Origin: Anastrepha obliqua
Lineage: Eukaryota > Arthropoda > Insecta > Diptera > Tephritidae
Assembly: GCF_027943255.1 (NCBI RefSeq)
Contig: NC_072893.1
Span: forward strand, 56,700,001-56,764,000
Reading direction: 5' to 3'
DNA: 64,000 bases
Shown here one piece after another: positions 1-11,105 of this stretch. Both the position numbers and the translations under genes were made by a program. Numbering within the stretch: position 1 is the stretch's first letter; each line of letters begins with the position of its first letter. The notes below the pieces were generated by a model. It was not told where the DNA came from. It saw nothing but the letters and a program-made list of their open reading frames with translations, and did no database searches.

Positions 1-141
1 AGGCAAATATGACAACTGCTTTATATATTTTTGCCTGATAGCCGACAATTTTGTGCATTTAGCAAAGGGTAAATTTATTTTGATAATAAAATTCCTTAAA
101 ATTCCGCTATATATATATGTATATATATAAGATGCATTATA

Positions 142-345
142 TTAATCTCCCCATCGGAAGATTAAAAATTTTAGCAAATGGGCACGTACGCTAATCATAT
201 TTGACACTTGCGAGCTAAACAGCTGCAGTTTGCCAACATATAAAAAATGAAGAGCGTTGAGGTGCAAATAAAGATTTTCATCAATATAATCATTCCTTTT
301 TATTAAAAAAAATTATTAAAAAACCAAATTGGATGGTATAATTGC
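142..345 (+). mobile_element. MITE family 1, copy 1 (GGCGCAAAATTAATCA-type ends)
   Basis: About 200 bp with no coding capacity and diverged inverted ends. It shares its internal layout with five other places in the window (7361-7530, 10986-11105, 21747-21963, 35388-35565, 40463-40677): a central block reading CAGCTGCAG, a nearby ATTTGACACTTG-like block and a block near AATAAAGATTTTCA. The best-kept copies end in GGTGGCGCAAAATTAATCA and its inverse. The family is non-autonomous, and the source transposase is not identified here. Confidence 0.7.
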
Positions 346-645
346 CTTGTATTGGGTATTTGGCCGTGCTTCTCCTCCCATTTCTGGTGTGCGTCTTGAT
401 GTTGCTTTACAAATGGAGGAACCTACAGTTTTAAGCCAACTCCGAACGGCAAATTGGCTTTTATGAGAAGCCTTTTTAATGATAGAAATATACTCGGAGG
501 TTTGCCATTGCAGGGGAGTAACCGTTATTAGAAACAACTTTTATATCACTTGGTGTTTCATGCCCACACTGTGTCTCGAACTCGGGCAGTACTTAAAGGT
601 AGTCACTCATCACCATCCGGCTGCAGCGGCCGACACATACCCTTC
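346..645 (-). mobile_element. tRNA-derived SINE, antisense, copy 1
   Basis: On the minus strand the head (near 645) carries a tRNA-like A box (CAGCCGGATGGTGATGAGTG) and a B box (GAGTTCGAGAC), the internal RNA polymerase III promoter. The tail holds a conserved block around 400-440 (plus strand ACCTACAGTTTTAAGCCAAC). The same body recurs at 28880-29165, 14450-14640 and 31370-31495. SINEs depend on LINE enzymes, and the RTE-like elements nearby are possible partners (inference). The B box departs from GGTTCGANTCC, so this copy is probably silent. Confidence 0.72.
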
Positions 646-903
646 AACTTAAAGCAGCATCGGATCTTTGAATTAACATTAAAAACAAAATGGACGTAAA
701 ACTTAACATTCTTTCTTTATATTCTCTAAAATTCAATATCTCGAAAATGGTTAAGTTTTGAACATCCCGTCATAAAACCGAATTAATCAGAAATTACCTA
801 AAGAATAGTGCCCTCAAGTGTCTAGGACGACTTTCCGTTAACTCTGTAATTCACTTTCCAAGAAAAGTTGCTGGGATTCTTTGGTAGGTATTCCTGTTGA
901 AAT

Positions 904-1440
904 ACCCTATGATCAAAAAGTACCGGGAAAGTTTAATTTAAACGAACCGCGCACGTGGGAACCGGCCCATATTTTTTTTTTACGTTGGTAGGACTGTAAG
1001 ACACGCATCTGCCACTATTTATCCGTTTTGAAGCGTTTAAGAGATGCTGTACGTCGCAAACGGCCGGAAATGCCGGCAAACAATTCTTGAATTTTGCTTG
1101 ATGATAACGCGCCATCGCACCGAGCCCAAATTGTGCGAGATTATTTGACCAAACACCAAGTAAATACCATCGTGCAAGCACCGTATTCACCTAATAAGGC
1201 CCCGTGCGACTTCTTTTTGTTGAAGTTACCACTTCATGGAAGGAGATTTCAGTCGATAGAGGAGATCAAAGAAAATGCGACGAAAAAGCTGAAGGTCAAC
1301 CCTTCCTCGGCCTACCAGGGGTGCATGGACGACTGGGTTAAACGTTGGCACATAAGTGTTGCTTCAGACAGGTCATATTTTGAAAAGAGATAAAATAAAT
1401 TTGCCTGAAATTTAACTCTGTTAGGATATGGCACATTATT
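904..1440 (+). pseudogene. Mariner (DD34D) transposase remnant, 5' region deleted
   Basis: A 5' terminal region (904-1010) joins directly to the C-terminal half of a mariner transposase read from about 1011 to 1393. The helix-turn-helix region and the first catalytic aspartate are missing. The reading is open apart from TGA at 1088-1090, where the family has Trp. Visible motifs are LLDDNAPSHRA (second Asp) and PYSPNKAPCDFFL (third Asp), with 34 residues between the two Asp, as in mariner. The end motif SYFEKR is the usual C-terminus. It cannot be active. No matching right inverted end was found. Confidence 0.78.
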
Positions 1441-2310
1441 TTTGAGTGGTGAAAGCAAAATTTTATAACCTGCACGATGCACGAGCAATTCTTCAGGGAC
1501 AGAAAGTGAAAATATTCCAATGTTTTATATAATTCGGGCCACTAGTTGAATACTTGAAAAGTTTCATTGAAATTTATGGGTTATTTTAAATTCAACATCT
1601 GAATTTCTGTGCAAACTTCCCCTAACAAATATCGCAATCCGGCAATGCATTGCGTATGAATGCCTCTGCTCACTTATTTATACGAGTGCATTTTAACACA
1701 TTACTCACAGCAGTCTAGGTAAAATAATTGAAATTAAATCTAAATTAGGTAAAATGAAAAAAAAAAAACAGTCATTATTCATAAATTTACACATTTTAAT
1801 GCGATTATTATCGCTGTAAGTCGAAAAGTCACACCGTTATGAAATTTAAAGCCATGCATTCACATTTGTATGTGTGAGAATAGAAACACCTACGTATGCA
1901 CCCTATATATATTATGTAAATAAATTTTAGGCTAAACTTCAATATATTCCAACTGTAAATGAGGTTGTACATAGTATGTATATGTGACAAAGTATATATC
2001 TGCTCATGCGGCATACAGATCTATGGCAATTCGAAATGAAAATACGAGTCTCTACATTCCCTCTTGCCCAAGTGTGGGTAATCGCATGCAGTTCTGTGCT
2101 CGCATGTCTGGTAAATATAGAAATTCAAATACCGAGTACTTACAGTTCATAAATATTCATTAAACAAGAGTTCAGCAGCTGTAGCACTGCCGAGCCTGAT
2201 TATAATTTACTTTTGTGTGCTCAAGCATTTATGTGTGTGCGTATGTACACATACCCAGCAGGGAAGTGCATCAGACCCGAATCGGTATTCAAAATTTAGA
2301 TGCATTACTA
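1441..2310. other. Unassigned AT-rich DNA
   Basis: No gene, transposon or RNA that I recognise. Short microsatellite-like tracts only. Confidence 0.5.
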
Positions 2311-3342
2311 TCAGGTCAGTCCATAAGTTCGTGCTTATTTTACCCATAATTTCACTTTTGTACGATTTTTGCATACACAAAACTATTCGCGGATAATAAC
2401 GGAACTATGTTGTTGAAAATAAAATGGAATCTTCGAACGCGTATAAGAGGCATATTTTGTGTTTTTTTATTTTAAAAGTGGTGAAAATACAACAACTACT
2501 GCTGCAGAAATAAACACTGTTCACGGAGAGGATACTCTGAATATAAGGACTGCGCAAAAGTGGTTTTTAAAATTTCGAAGTGGTAATTGCGACGTGGAGG
2601 ATGCTCGGTGCGATGGTCGTCCTGAAGTCTTTAACTCCGACGCCTTGCTCAAACTCGTGGAAGCTGAGCCAAATTTGACAGTCGATATGACAGCTGAGAG
2701 GTAAAATTCATCGCATGGAACAGTTCACAGTTCACAGGCACTTGGTTTAGTTGGGAAAGGTTTCAAAGCTGGGAAAATGGGTTCCGCATAGACTTTCCGT
2801 CGTTAACCTTCAGCAGAGAGTGAATGTGTGTTCTCAGCTGCTGCAACGGCTTGAAAATGAAAGTTTTTTGAACCGTATCGTTACTGGTGATGAAAAATGG
2901 GTCCTTTACAAAGATCCTGCTCGCAAACGCCAATGGTTAGACAAAGATGAAACACAAGAACCGACCCCTAGAGATGGCCTCCACACCAAGAAGATTCTCC
3001 TGTCTATTTGGTGGGATATGGCCGGTTTTGTTTATGTTTATGTTTGTTTATTATGAACTTCTGGAAAAAACCAGACGATAATTTCTGATTATTATTCCCA
3101 TCAGCTATCAAACCTGTCCTTTGAATGAGGCACTTAACAAAAATCGACCATCTTTAGTGAAGACGCAACGTTTTGTTTCACCACGACAACGCAAGACCTC
3201 ATACCGCAAGGCAAACATTAGGCAAACTGAACGAGCTAATGCCGCATCCACCATTCTCTCCGGATATTGCACCTTGTGATTATCACCTTTTCCGTGGACT
3301 TAAATGTTGAGTAAGAAGAACTCTCCTCAAAAGAAGTTAATA

Positions 3343-4606
3343 GGACTATGAATAAGTTCGTGCGGTTTTGAAATTTGAAACTTTATTGACGTAAAATGGT
3401 TACAAATTTAATATTCAAAGTATTGTCCATCGCTTACTACTACTTTTTCCCATCTTTCTGGCAATTCACGGATTCTCTTTGTGAAAAATTCGGTCGGTTT
3501 TGCCGCAATCCACGAATCGATCCATTTTTTGACTTCATCGTAATTACGGAAGTGCTGGTCAGCCAGGCCATGTTGCATCGATCGGAAGAGATAGTAATCG
3601 GATGGCGCAAGGTCTGGACTATACGGCGGGTGGGGTAGGACATCCCATTTGAGCGTTTCTAAGTATGTTTTGACCACTTGTGCAACATGTGGCCGAGCAT
3701 TGTCATGTTGCAAAATAACTTTGTCGTGTCTATCGGCGTATTGCGGCCGTTTTTCTCGCAGTGCTCGGCTCAAACGCATCAATTGTCGTCGGTAGACATC
3801 CCCCGTAATCGTTTCATTCGGTTTCAGTAGCTCATAATACACAACACCCAGCTGGTCCCACCAGATACACAGCATAACCTTCAGGCCATGAATATTCTGC
3901 GCCGACGTCGATGTTGAAGCATGGCCAGGGTATCCATACGTTGCCCGACGTTTTGGATTGTCGTAATGGACCCACTTTTCATCGCCAGTCACAATTCGAT
4001 GCAAAAAACCCTTTCTTTTGTGCCGTTGAAGCAGTTGTTCGCATGCCATAAAACGGCGTTCAACGTCTCTTGGCTTCAATTCATACGGCACCCAATGGCC
4101 TACCTTTCGGATCATTCCCATGGCTTTTAAACGTTTGGAAATGGTTGATTGATCAACTCCCAAAGTTTTTGCAACCTCTTCTTGCGTTTGAGCCGGATCT
4201 TGATCGAGCAATTCCTCCAATTCGGTATCCATGAACTTTGGCGGCGCACCCTCGCGTTCTTCGTCTTCCAAGCCAAAATCACCACTTTTAAAGCGTGCAA
4301 ACCACTTCTGGCACGTTCGCTCAGCTAGAGCATGCTCACCATAAACTTCCACCAAGATACGATGACTTTCGGCTGCTTTTTTCTTCATATTAAAGAATTC
4401 CCCGCAAAAATACATTATTTGGCACGAAATTCGACATTTTCAAGTGTGGTAAAAATATTGTTGTTTACGCTTCAAATAAAAAACTTATACTGACGTTTGT
4501 GCCTTACGACAGTAGCTCTCCAATGAATGTTTGGAAATGTGGATCGATGGAATAATAATCAAGTTACGCCATCTATTGTAAAACCGCACGAACTTATTCA
4601 TAGTCC
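3343..4606 (-). mobile_element. Mos1-like mariner, near-complete, nested
   Basis: 1264 bp bounded by inverted ends GGACTATGAATAAGTTCGTG (left) and its inverse, CACGAACTTATTCATAGTCC, on the right. TA is duplicated at 3341-3342 and 4607-4608. It sits inside the M1 mariner, so it is the younger insertion. Its length matches that of Mos1 (about 1.29 kb). The ends also resemble the M1 ends in the core ATAAGTTCGTGC, but the proteins are clearly different. Confidence 0.95.
3408..4415 (-). CDS. Mos1-like mariner transposase (DD34D), long open frame
   Basis: Open for 335 residues. N-terminal helix-turn-helix region with CQKWFARFKSGDFGLED near residue 35 and a second helix-turn-helix (AKTLGVDQSTISKRL near 85). 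WVPYEL linker near 110. Catalytic aspartates in RIVTGDEKW (near 145), QHDNARPH (near 240) and SPDLAPSDYYLF, with the D-34-D spacing. C-terminus ERWEKVVVSDGQYFEY matches the family. The presumed native start is an upstream ATG at 4437 (MSNFVPN, as in Mos1 'MSSFVPN'), but that frame runs into TAA after 15 codons, so one small frameshift separates it from the open frame. The first 20 or so residues are therefore damaged or replaced by the ORF start MYFCGEFFN. Of all transposases in the window this is the most nearly intact. Activity is uncertain because N-terminal residues contact the ends. Confidence 0.92.
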   Translation of the reverse strand: MYFCGEFFNMKKKAAESHRILVEVYGEHALAERTCQKWFARFKSGDFGLEDEEREGAPPKFMDTELEELLDQDPAQTQEEVAKTLGVDQSTISKRLKAMGMIRKVGHWVPYELKPRDVERRFMACEQLLQRHKRKGFLHRIVTGDEKWVHYDNPKRRATYGYPGHASTSTSAQNIHGLKVMLCIWWDQLGVVYYELLKPNETITGDVYRRQLMRLSRALREKRPQYADRHDKVILQHDNARPHVAQVVKTYLETLKWDVLPHPPYSPDLAPSDYYLFRSMQHGLADQHFRNYDEVKKWIDSWIAAKPTEFFTKRIRELPERWEKVVVSDGQYFEY

Positions 4607-4854
4607 TATTATAACAAGGGATATCGAAGCGTATTTCGCTCCAAGGACAACCAATTTTTTGAGCAGGGAATTAAAAATTTGCCTAAACGTTGGGAAGACA
4701 TTGTAATGAAGGAAAATATATTATTGATTAATAAGTACTTTAAACATCGTTTTTATTAATTTGAAAACCACATTTAAAAAACGTACGAACTTATGGAATG
4801 ACCTGATTTGTCATTTTTGACATTTTTCAAGTAGACAGATGTATAGTTTTAGCT

Positions 4855-5130
4855 ATGGATACCTACAGGATAGAACAACGCCTTAGAATTATTGAGACTT
4901 ATTATGAAAATAGTTGATCTTTAAGAACAACATATCGCACGATATCCTGATTTTTTTTGTGGAAATATTCGACCGAAAAAGTCGACAATTCTAAGGTTGG
5001 TGCACAAATTTGAAGAAACTGGTTCTGTTGAGGATAGAAAAAGAAATGGTAAACCAAAAACTGGAGAATATTGTTGCTGTAGTGTTGCTAAACAACCTTC
5101 AACATCGATACTTTTACGTAAGGCAATCAT
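4855..5130 (+). pseudogene. DD41D-type transposase, N-terminal fragment
   Basis: ATG at 4855 reads MDTYRIEQRLRIIETYYENS, then stops and a frameshift, then a frame with KSTILRLVHKFEETGSVED. This is the DNA-binding helix-turn-helix region (DUF4817-like) of a Tc1/mariner relative also seen at 28010-28640 and 45649-46912. The catalytic part is absent. The fragment lies just right of the M1 mariner. Confidence 0.7.
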
Positions 5131-5404
5131 GAATCGAATGTTTGGCGGATTTTACCTATAGACGTTCTCATGGTGGACATTAAAATAGTGAAACCTAAGA
5201 TTCCAAATCTTTTTTATTTAAAAAAAAAATCTAGGCACGTCTCTTGAAATACCCTTTATATTGTAAAAGGATTGTCTTCCAGTTTGCATCGACAAACTCC
5301 ATGATATTGCGCGAACTATCTTAATAAGTTCAAAATAAAATAATAAAAAGAAAATGGAAAGCTTTGAAAAATATTTGCGATAAGTTATTAGTTTCTTCAT
5401 GGAA
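5131..5404. other. Unassigned DNA
   Basis: AT-rich, no recognisable feature between the DD41D fragment and the BEL/Pao fragment. Confidence 0.4.
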
Positions 5405-6545
5405 TAAATCTCCTTTCGTTGGCAAAAGGCAAAGTTTGACTATAGGGCGAACCAATTCGCCATGAGATGTTTTCAACGTAACTACTCTTACGCGTCCATC
5501 GGCACTATGATGGCATTTGATAACTCGTGCAAGCGTCTACTTCGTCGGAGGATTAGGCTCGTTGAAAACCGCAACCACATCACCTTCTTTAATGTTGCGG
5601 GAAGAACAAAACCACTTGGAGCGACGTTGATGCTGACGAGGTACTCGTCTCTCCAACGACGCCAGAAATGTTGTCGCATGGCAGAAATTACTTGCCATCG
5701 CTGAAGGAGATTTCCACGGAACCCTTGACCCTCAGGTTCCGGGATTGACTTAAGCGGTTCACCGACTATGAAATGTCCAGTTAGAACTTCTAAGTCACCA
5801 GCAGTTCCAGAGTTGTCACAGTGTGGGCGAGAGTTCACGCAAGCTTCTATTTCAGTCAAAAGTGTGTTGAACTCTTCGCATGATAGTAAAATTTCTCTAA
5901 GTACGCATTTTAAATGATACTTGACACGTTTGACTCCAGTCTTCCAGTAACCTCTCATATGGGGTGCAGCCGGTGGTCTAAAGCGCCATTCGATATTATC
6001 TGATGTTGTTGATGTTATCTGATGTCATGACCTTACAAAAGCCTCTGCGATTTATGAACCTTTTAAATGCACTTAGGAATGCTGATGTTGACAGATCACC
6101 AACAAATTCGCGATGCATCGCACCAGTGCACATACAAATGGACGAGGAGATGTAGCCTTTGGTAACCTTAGCTCCTCTTCCTTGGATGAACTTGTAGAGG
6201 TAAGTTCCAGCGAAATCGACAGCAGTATGAGTAAAACAACGGGCGTAGGTTGTGCGAGTGACAGGAAGATCACCCATGACTTGTATGGTAAGATTGGGGT
6301 TCAATTATATGCATTTGACGCATTTATGGTACATATTACGGATCAAGATACGAGAGCCGACAACCCAATAACGGCGTTGCAAGACAGTTTGCATAATGCG
6401 GAGCGCAGCGTGCAAAGTGAGTTTGTGTATTTCGCAGACTTTTACTTTAACTTAGCAAGCGGACAATTCTTAGTCAAGATAATGGGATGTCTAACATCAG
6501 GAGCGACATGGTGGCCAAGTTCGTCGAAGCAGCCTTTGCTCTTAT
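5405..6545 (-). pseudogene. BEL/Pao retrotransposon fragment: integrase and DUF5641 region
   Basis: Read on the minus strand. At about 6510-6310 lies the integrase zinc-binding region (HPIIL, HTHELTLHAG, RYWVVGSR, CVKC). From 6304 the core follows with GDLPVTRTTYAR and AVDFAGTYLY (first Asp). The second block is degraded to TSDNINNI where the family has SDNGTNF. From 5958 comes the C-terminal core and DUF5641 domain (YWKTGVKRVKYHLK, FNTLLTEIEACVNSRP, MRQHFWRRWRDEYL), ending near 5410 with GRVRVVTLKT and VRPIVKL. At least two frame changes. I found no gag, protease, reverse transcriptase or LTR, so it is an internal relic that cannot integrate. Confidence 0.85.
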
Positions 6546-6751
6546 GAGGATATTAACCCCTGCAGCTGAACTCAGAGTATACTTGACCGATGAAGAATCG
6601 TTTGTGGCAACTAACAGACAGAAATTTTTCTCACTCTACTAACGGCACCCTCTTCCGATAATGCTTCACCAGCTCCTTCTTTAACGCAGTTTCCATTGCC
6701 ACTTACTACTAAGTAAATAATAAATTATTCTGCTAAAATTAATATGACTCA

Positions 6752-6768
6752 TTTATTTATAATTTATT
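6752..6768 (-). terminator. Poly(A) signals for the small-peptide gene
   Basis: Two AATAAA hexamers on the minus strand (6768-6763 and 6757-6752), about 85-100 nt past the stop codon of the peptide gene. This placement suits cleavage near 6735. Confidence 0.55.
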
Positions 6769-6850
6769 CGAGTTGAAAGTTAATAAAATATTTAAAGTTT
6801 TTAATAAAGTTGTGATTTCTTTAAATTGATGTAAATATAGTTGTGTTGAC

Positions 6851-7102
6851 TTATTTGATTTCTTTTACTTTATAATGCGAAGGAATTTTTTTTAATGGAT
6901 CGTGGGATAAATTATCTGGATCTATTCCATGAGGTGTCATTCTGTCCTTTGCCCGAGGAATAGTATGTGTCAGTGTTACTAAACGAAAGGAAAAGTCTTG
7001 TGAATCTACAGCTGATTTGAAATCATCAGAAATGTTCGCGTCATATCCAACGCAGCTTGCGATAATGCAGGTCACGAAAAACACTAAAGTTTTTAGCTTC
7101 AT
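6851..7102 (-). CDS. Small secreted peptide of unknown function
   Basis: 83 residues from ATG at 7102-7100 (context GTGAAAATGAAG). The N-terminus is a clear signal peptide: MKLK, then the hydrophobic TLVFFVTCIIASCVG, with likely cleavage before YDANIS. The mature part (about 64 residues) has no cysteine, is rich in Asp and Lys, carries DRMTPHGIDPDNLSHDP and ends HYKVKEIK with a KK pair that could be a processing site. A TATA box, an initiator and poly(A) signals frame it with normal spacing, giving a predicted intronless transcript of about 410 nt. I do not recognise the family. Small intronless secreted peptides in flies include accessory-gland and immune peptides, but nothing here decides between them. 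It is the only gene in the window that does not look transposon-derived. Confidence 0.62.
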   Translation of the reverse strand: MKLKTLVFFVTCIIASCVGYDANISDDFKSAVDSQDFSFRLVTLTHTIPRAKDRMTPHGIDPDNLSHDPLKKIPSHYKVKEIK

Positions 7103-7145
7103 TTTCACTTAACACAACTGAAGGCAATGGATGGCGAAGCTTGAC

Positions 7146-7176
7146 TGGTATCAGGGAGTGGGTGAAGGCTTTTATA
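7146..7176 (-). promoter_or_regulatory. Core promoter of the small-peptide gene: TATA box and initiator
   Basis: TATAAAAGCC on the minus strand at 7176-7167. Thirty bases downstream lies CCAGTCA (A at 7146), a good insect initiator (TCAGTY-like). The predicted 5' UTR is 44 nt. The spacing is that of a TATA-Inr promoter. Confidence 0.55.
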
Positions 7177-7360
7177 CATAAGTAGATTTCGAATGTTAGT
7201 CATGGATATATTTTTTACACAAGTTTGTTTTTAAAAATTACAAAAAAATTTGCGGTCATATAATCGCATTACATTCGAACTATATCGCTTTATAGTGAGA
7301 ACAACAACTCGCGATAGGAACAAGGCAATCAGTAGAACCACGTAATTGCACATTCAAGAT
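7177..7360. other. Upstream region of the small-peptide gene
   Basis: AT-rich. It may hold enhancer sites, but I cannot name any. Confidence 0.3.
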
Positions 7361-7530
7361 GGTGCGAAATTAATCAAAAAATTGGTTTTAGATAACTTTT
7401 TTACTGAAAAATAAAATTATTTTGAGAAATCTTAATTTGAGCTTCACGTGATCCACTGCGTGCCTGATTGTATACAGCAGCTGTTAGTTCATAAGTATCA
7501 AATATGATTGATCTTTCGATAGGGTGATTT
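7361..7530 (-). mobile_element. MITE family 1, copy 2 (inverted)
   Basis: Left end GGTGCGAAATTAATCA, right end ATCTTTCGATAGGGTGATTT. The body is the reverse complement of the copy at 142-345. It sits 185 bp upstream of the small-peptide gene's TATA box, so it could bring regulatory sequence to that promoter (inference). Confidence 0.75.
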
Positions 7531-7557
7531 ATAATAAGTAATAAACGGAAATTGAAA

Positions 7558-8362
<805 letters not shown>

Positions 8363-8365
8363 TAG

Positions 8366-9149
8366 ATTATTCATTTGAACGTCATAAAGCAACGGTAAAA
8401 ATAAGAAAGTGGCATGCTTTGTAAATTTGTATGAGTGCTGGCTTATCTGTAGAAGACATGTGCAAGGAGCAAGTATTACTAAGTAGCTGTTTAAAAAACT
8501 ATACTTGGGAACCAATAAAATTTTGTACCAGAAGTACTTTTATGCTTTTGCTTATCATTTCGAAAGTTTGTTCCTGTCGAAAGTATTAACTTCAAATATA
8601 ATGGAGTAGTAAAATGTTTGTATAAGTATATAATTATTATACTGCTAAATAATACTTACAAAGCCCTTTGCAATGCTATTATCTACATGTAAATCTATAT
8701 ATGCAGGAGTCTACGGGAAACTTTGTTTCTGATTGTTGTTGTTTATAAGACCCTATCCTATACTTCAATGCATTGGCATACCATTTGTGGCGAGTACGAA
8801 TGTGGAATGCACGAATGCCGTGCAATTTGCTTCGAGGCGCCAAGTAGTACCAATCCGCTGCATATGCTGTAGTTGAGATATTAAGCGCAATCAAATAGAT
8901 GATAAAATTGAGGCAATAATCAGTGTATATATTAGTCAGACAGTCGTTCTTTATTACTGAACATAGTACAGATGATTTTTATTCTATTCTAGTCCCACTA
9001 AAATATTTTCTGTGATTAGAAAAACTGAGCATGTTCCTATGTTCCAATCGTTAATTAATGCGTTCGTTCGCTGCCGCAGTAACTCTGGCATCTCACTAAA
9101 TGAAATGTTTTCATGTTACTTTCGCCAAAATTGAAAATGCCTTTCAATT
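8366..9149. other. Unassigned DNA
   Basis: No gene or element that I recognise. Confidence 0.4.
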
Positions 9150-9700
9150 ATCTTAAAGAATTGCTAATACTTCACTTTAATCTGTTTATGAACTCAAATA
9201 TTTAGGTGTGATGCTTGATTTTTATTTGATTCGAAATCACATGAACTTTTTGTATCTACTTCTTTCTTAATCTGCGACGTAAAAGCTAGAAGTATGCAGC
9301 ATTCATCCGGAGGCCTTGCCACCCATTTGCGATTGAGAGAATTGAACGTGTACGGAAGGTGTTCCTTAAATATGCTCTCAGGTTGTTAAAATTTTCAAAT
9401 ACTCTACCTTTCTATAAGTCCTGTTTGATTTTAATTAATGTAAAGTCTCTAGAGAGCAGAGAGAAGGTCAATACTCTACCTGACTTTTGCTTTTATTGTA
9501 GTATATTTAAAGGAGAAATTGATCATTCATCCTTGTTAAGAGGCATTACCTTCTATATCCTTACTGGATTTCTAGTCAATACTCACCGATTTCATTTTAC
9601 ATTGCTCTCCACGAATTTACGCGCATAATGCGCCTATTGCCCGCGCTCTAAGAGAATTCAATTCCACGTGATTTTTATGAAATTTTAAACTCTTTTTTAA
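9150..9700 (+). pseudogene. Jockey-like non-LTR reverse transcriptase, C-terminal remnant
   Basis: Reads YLGVMLDFYL near 9210, then after damage RIERVRKVFLKYALRLLKF at about 9338, then SLESREKVNTL and a final NAPIARALREFNS near 9640. These are the thumb and tail of jockey-type reverse transcriptases. The palm with its YADD/FADD motif is absent. It has frameshifts and is non-functional. Confidence 0.7.
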
Positions 9701-9917
9701 ATTGATTTATTTAATCATCTGTGGTAATTTAAGCTCACATTAGCTCTAAGCAGTCTGTGAAAACTATAATTATGTTTTAGCCCTGACCTAAATGAAACGG
9801 AAAGTGTAGAGGCACTCCGTTTTCTTTCGCTACCATGAAATGCATTTAGTGGTAATGAAAATAATTTCAAAATTACGCCTAGATGTCAATAGGAAATAAT
9901 TCCAAGACGTGTTTTTA

Positions 9918-10969
9918 TCAGGTCAGTCCATAAGATCGTGCGTATTTTACCCATAATTTCACTTTTGTACGGTTTTTGCATACAGAAAATTATTCGCGGA
10001 AAATAACGGAACTATTTATATTTATATTTTCTTTGATATATTGTGATTTTAATCGTAGATAGAAGCACGTGTTGTTAAAAAATAAAATGGAATCTTCGAA
10101 CGCGTGTAAGAGGCATATTTTGTGTTTTTTTTATAAAAGTGGTGAAAATACAACAACTGCTGCTGCAGAAATAAACACTGTTCACGCAGAGGATACTCTG
10201 AATGTAAGGACTGCGCAAAAGTGGTTTTCAAAATTCCGAAGTGGTAACTGCGACGTGGAGGATGCCCCGCGCGATGGTCGTCCTGAAGTCTTTAACTCCG
10301 ACGCCTTGCTCAAACTCGTGGAAGCTGAGCCAAATATGACAGTCGATATGATAGCTCAGAGGTAAAATTCATCGCATGGAACAGTTCACAGTTCACAGGC
10401 ACCTGGTTCAGTTGGGAAAAGTTTCAAAGCTGGGAAAATGGATTTCGCATAGATTTTCCGTCGCCAACCTTCAGCAGAGAGTGAATGTGTGTTCTCAGCT
10501 GCTGCTACCGTATCGTTACTGGTGATGAAAAATGGGTCCTTTACAAAGATCCTGCTCGCCAACGCCAATGGTTAGACAAAGATGAAACACAAGAACCGAC
10601 CCCTAGAGATGGCCTTCACACCAAGAAGATTCTCCTGTCTATTTGGTGGGATATGGGCGGTATTGTTTATTATGAACTTCTGGAACCAAACCAGACGATA
10701 ACTGCTGATTATTATTCACATCAGCTATCAAACCTGAATGAGGCACTTAACAAAAATCGACCGTCTTTAGTGAATAGACGCAAAGTTTTGTTTCACCACG
10801 ACAACGCAAGACCTCATACCGCAGAGGAATTAAAAATTTGCCTAAACGTTGGGAAGACATTGTAAATAAAGAAGCAAAACAAGTTATTGATTAATAAATA
10901 CTTTAACCATCTTTTTTATTAATTTTAAAATCATCTTTAAAAAACGCACGAACTTATGGACAGACCTGA
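9918..10969 (+). mobile_element. Mariner family M1, copy 2
   Basis: Begins TCAGGTCAGTCCATAAGATC and ends ACTTATGGACAGACCTGA. TA flanks both sides (9916-9917, 10970-10971). 1052 bp, shortened by internal deletions relative to copy 1. A MITE starts 16 bp to the right. Confidence 0.93.
10087..10890 (+). pseudogene. M1 mariner transposase, copy 2, broken
   Basis: ATG 10087 gives MESSNACKRHILCFFYKSGE, with helix-turn-helix RTAQKWFSKFRSGNCDVED. TAA at 10363-10365 falls in the same place as in copy 1 (2702-2704), and the doubled TTCACAG just after it is shared as well. A deletion of about 26 bp near 10505 comes before RIVTGDEKW (first Asp). HHDNARPH (second Asp) remains, but a larger deletion after PHTAEEL removes the third catalytic Asp and joins straight to the C-terminal KNLPKRWED-type tail in another frame. 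Inactive. Confidence 0.9.
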
Positions 10970-10985
10970 TACAAGGAAGTACAAA

Positions 10986-11105
10986 TGGCGCAAAATTAAT
11001 CATCCGATTTTTTTTTTTAATGACTTTTCTACCAGAAAAAAATTTTTTTGAGTGACGGAAATGTTTATTTTGATCTTTACGCATTGCAGTGGTTGTCTGT
11101 ATGCC
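10986..11105 (-). mobile_element. MITE family 1, copy 3, truncated
   Basis: Left end GGCGCAAAATTAATCATCC, one of the best-kept family ends, followed by the family body to about 11105. The rest of the copy is missing. Confidence 0.7.

Larger units (their letters stand above)
2424..4731 (+). pseudogene. M1 mariner transposase, broken, interrupted by insertion
   Basis: Starts at ATG 2424 (MESSNAYKRHI) and shows the mariner helix-turn-helix (RTAQKWFLKFRSGNCDVED). In-frame TAA at 2702-2704 ends the first block. A second block in another frame (2751-3056) carries RIVTGDEKW with the first catalytic Asp. Further frameshifts follow before HHDNARPH (second Asp, near 3180). The 3' end, ending in a TAA near 4731, lies beyond the Mos1-like insert at 3343-4606. 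The protein is closest, from memory, to the mellifera group of mariners. It would have catalysed cut-and-paste transposition at TA sites in the nucleus. It is dead. The same TAA occurs in copy 2. Confidence 0.88.
2311..4806 (+). mobile_element. Mariner family M1, copy 1, split by a Mos1-like mariner
   Basis: The left end reads TCAGGTCAGTCCATAAG and the right end is its near inverse, CTTATGGAATGACCTGA. A TA precedes the left end at 2309-2310; the right-hand TA has mutated to TT. The same ends bound the copy at 9918-10969 and the right end of 54806-55467. Sequence at 3342 resumes at 4609 after removal of the inserted element, as the third copy shows. Without the insert the element is about 1.23 kb, a normal mariner length. 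Confidence 0.9.

Noticed and set aside
2701..2737. A 37-bp intron (GTAAAA...TTCACAG) explaining the shared stop in M1 copies
   Set aside because: Shorter than any known fly intron; a shared mutation is simpler, though RNA data could test it.
3408..4415. A host gene domesticated from mariner (SETMAR-like)
   Set aside because: It has matching TIRs, a TA duplication and lies inside another mariner, with no fused host exon.
5462..6547. Plus-strand open frames at 5462-5704 and 6113-6547
   Set aside because: They are shadows of the minus-strand BEL/Pao integrase, which shows the conserved motifs.
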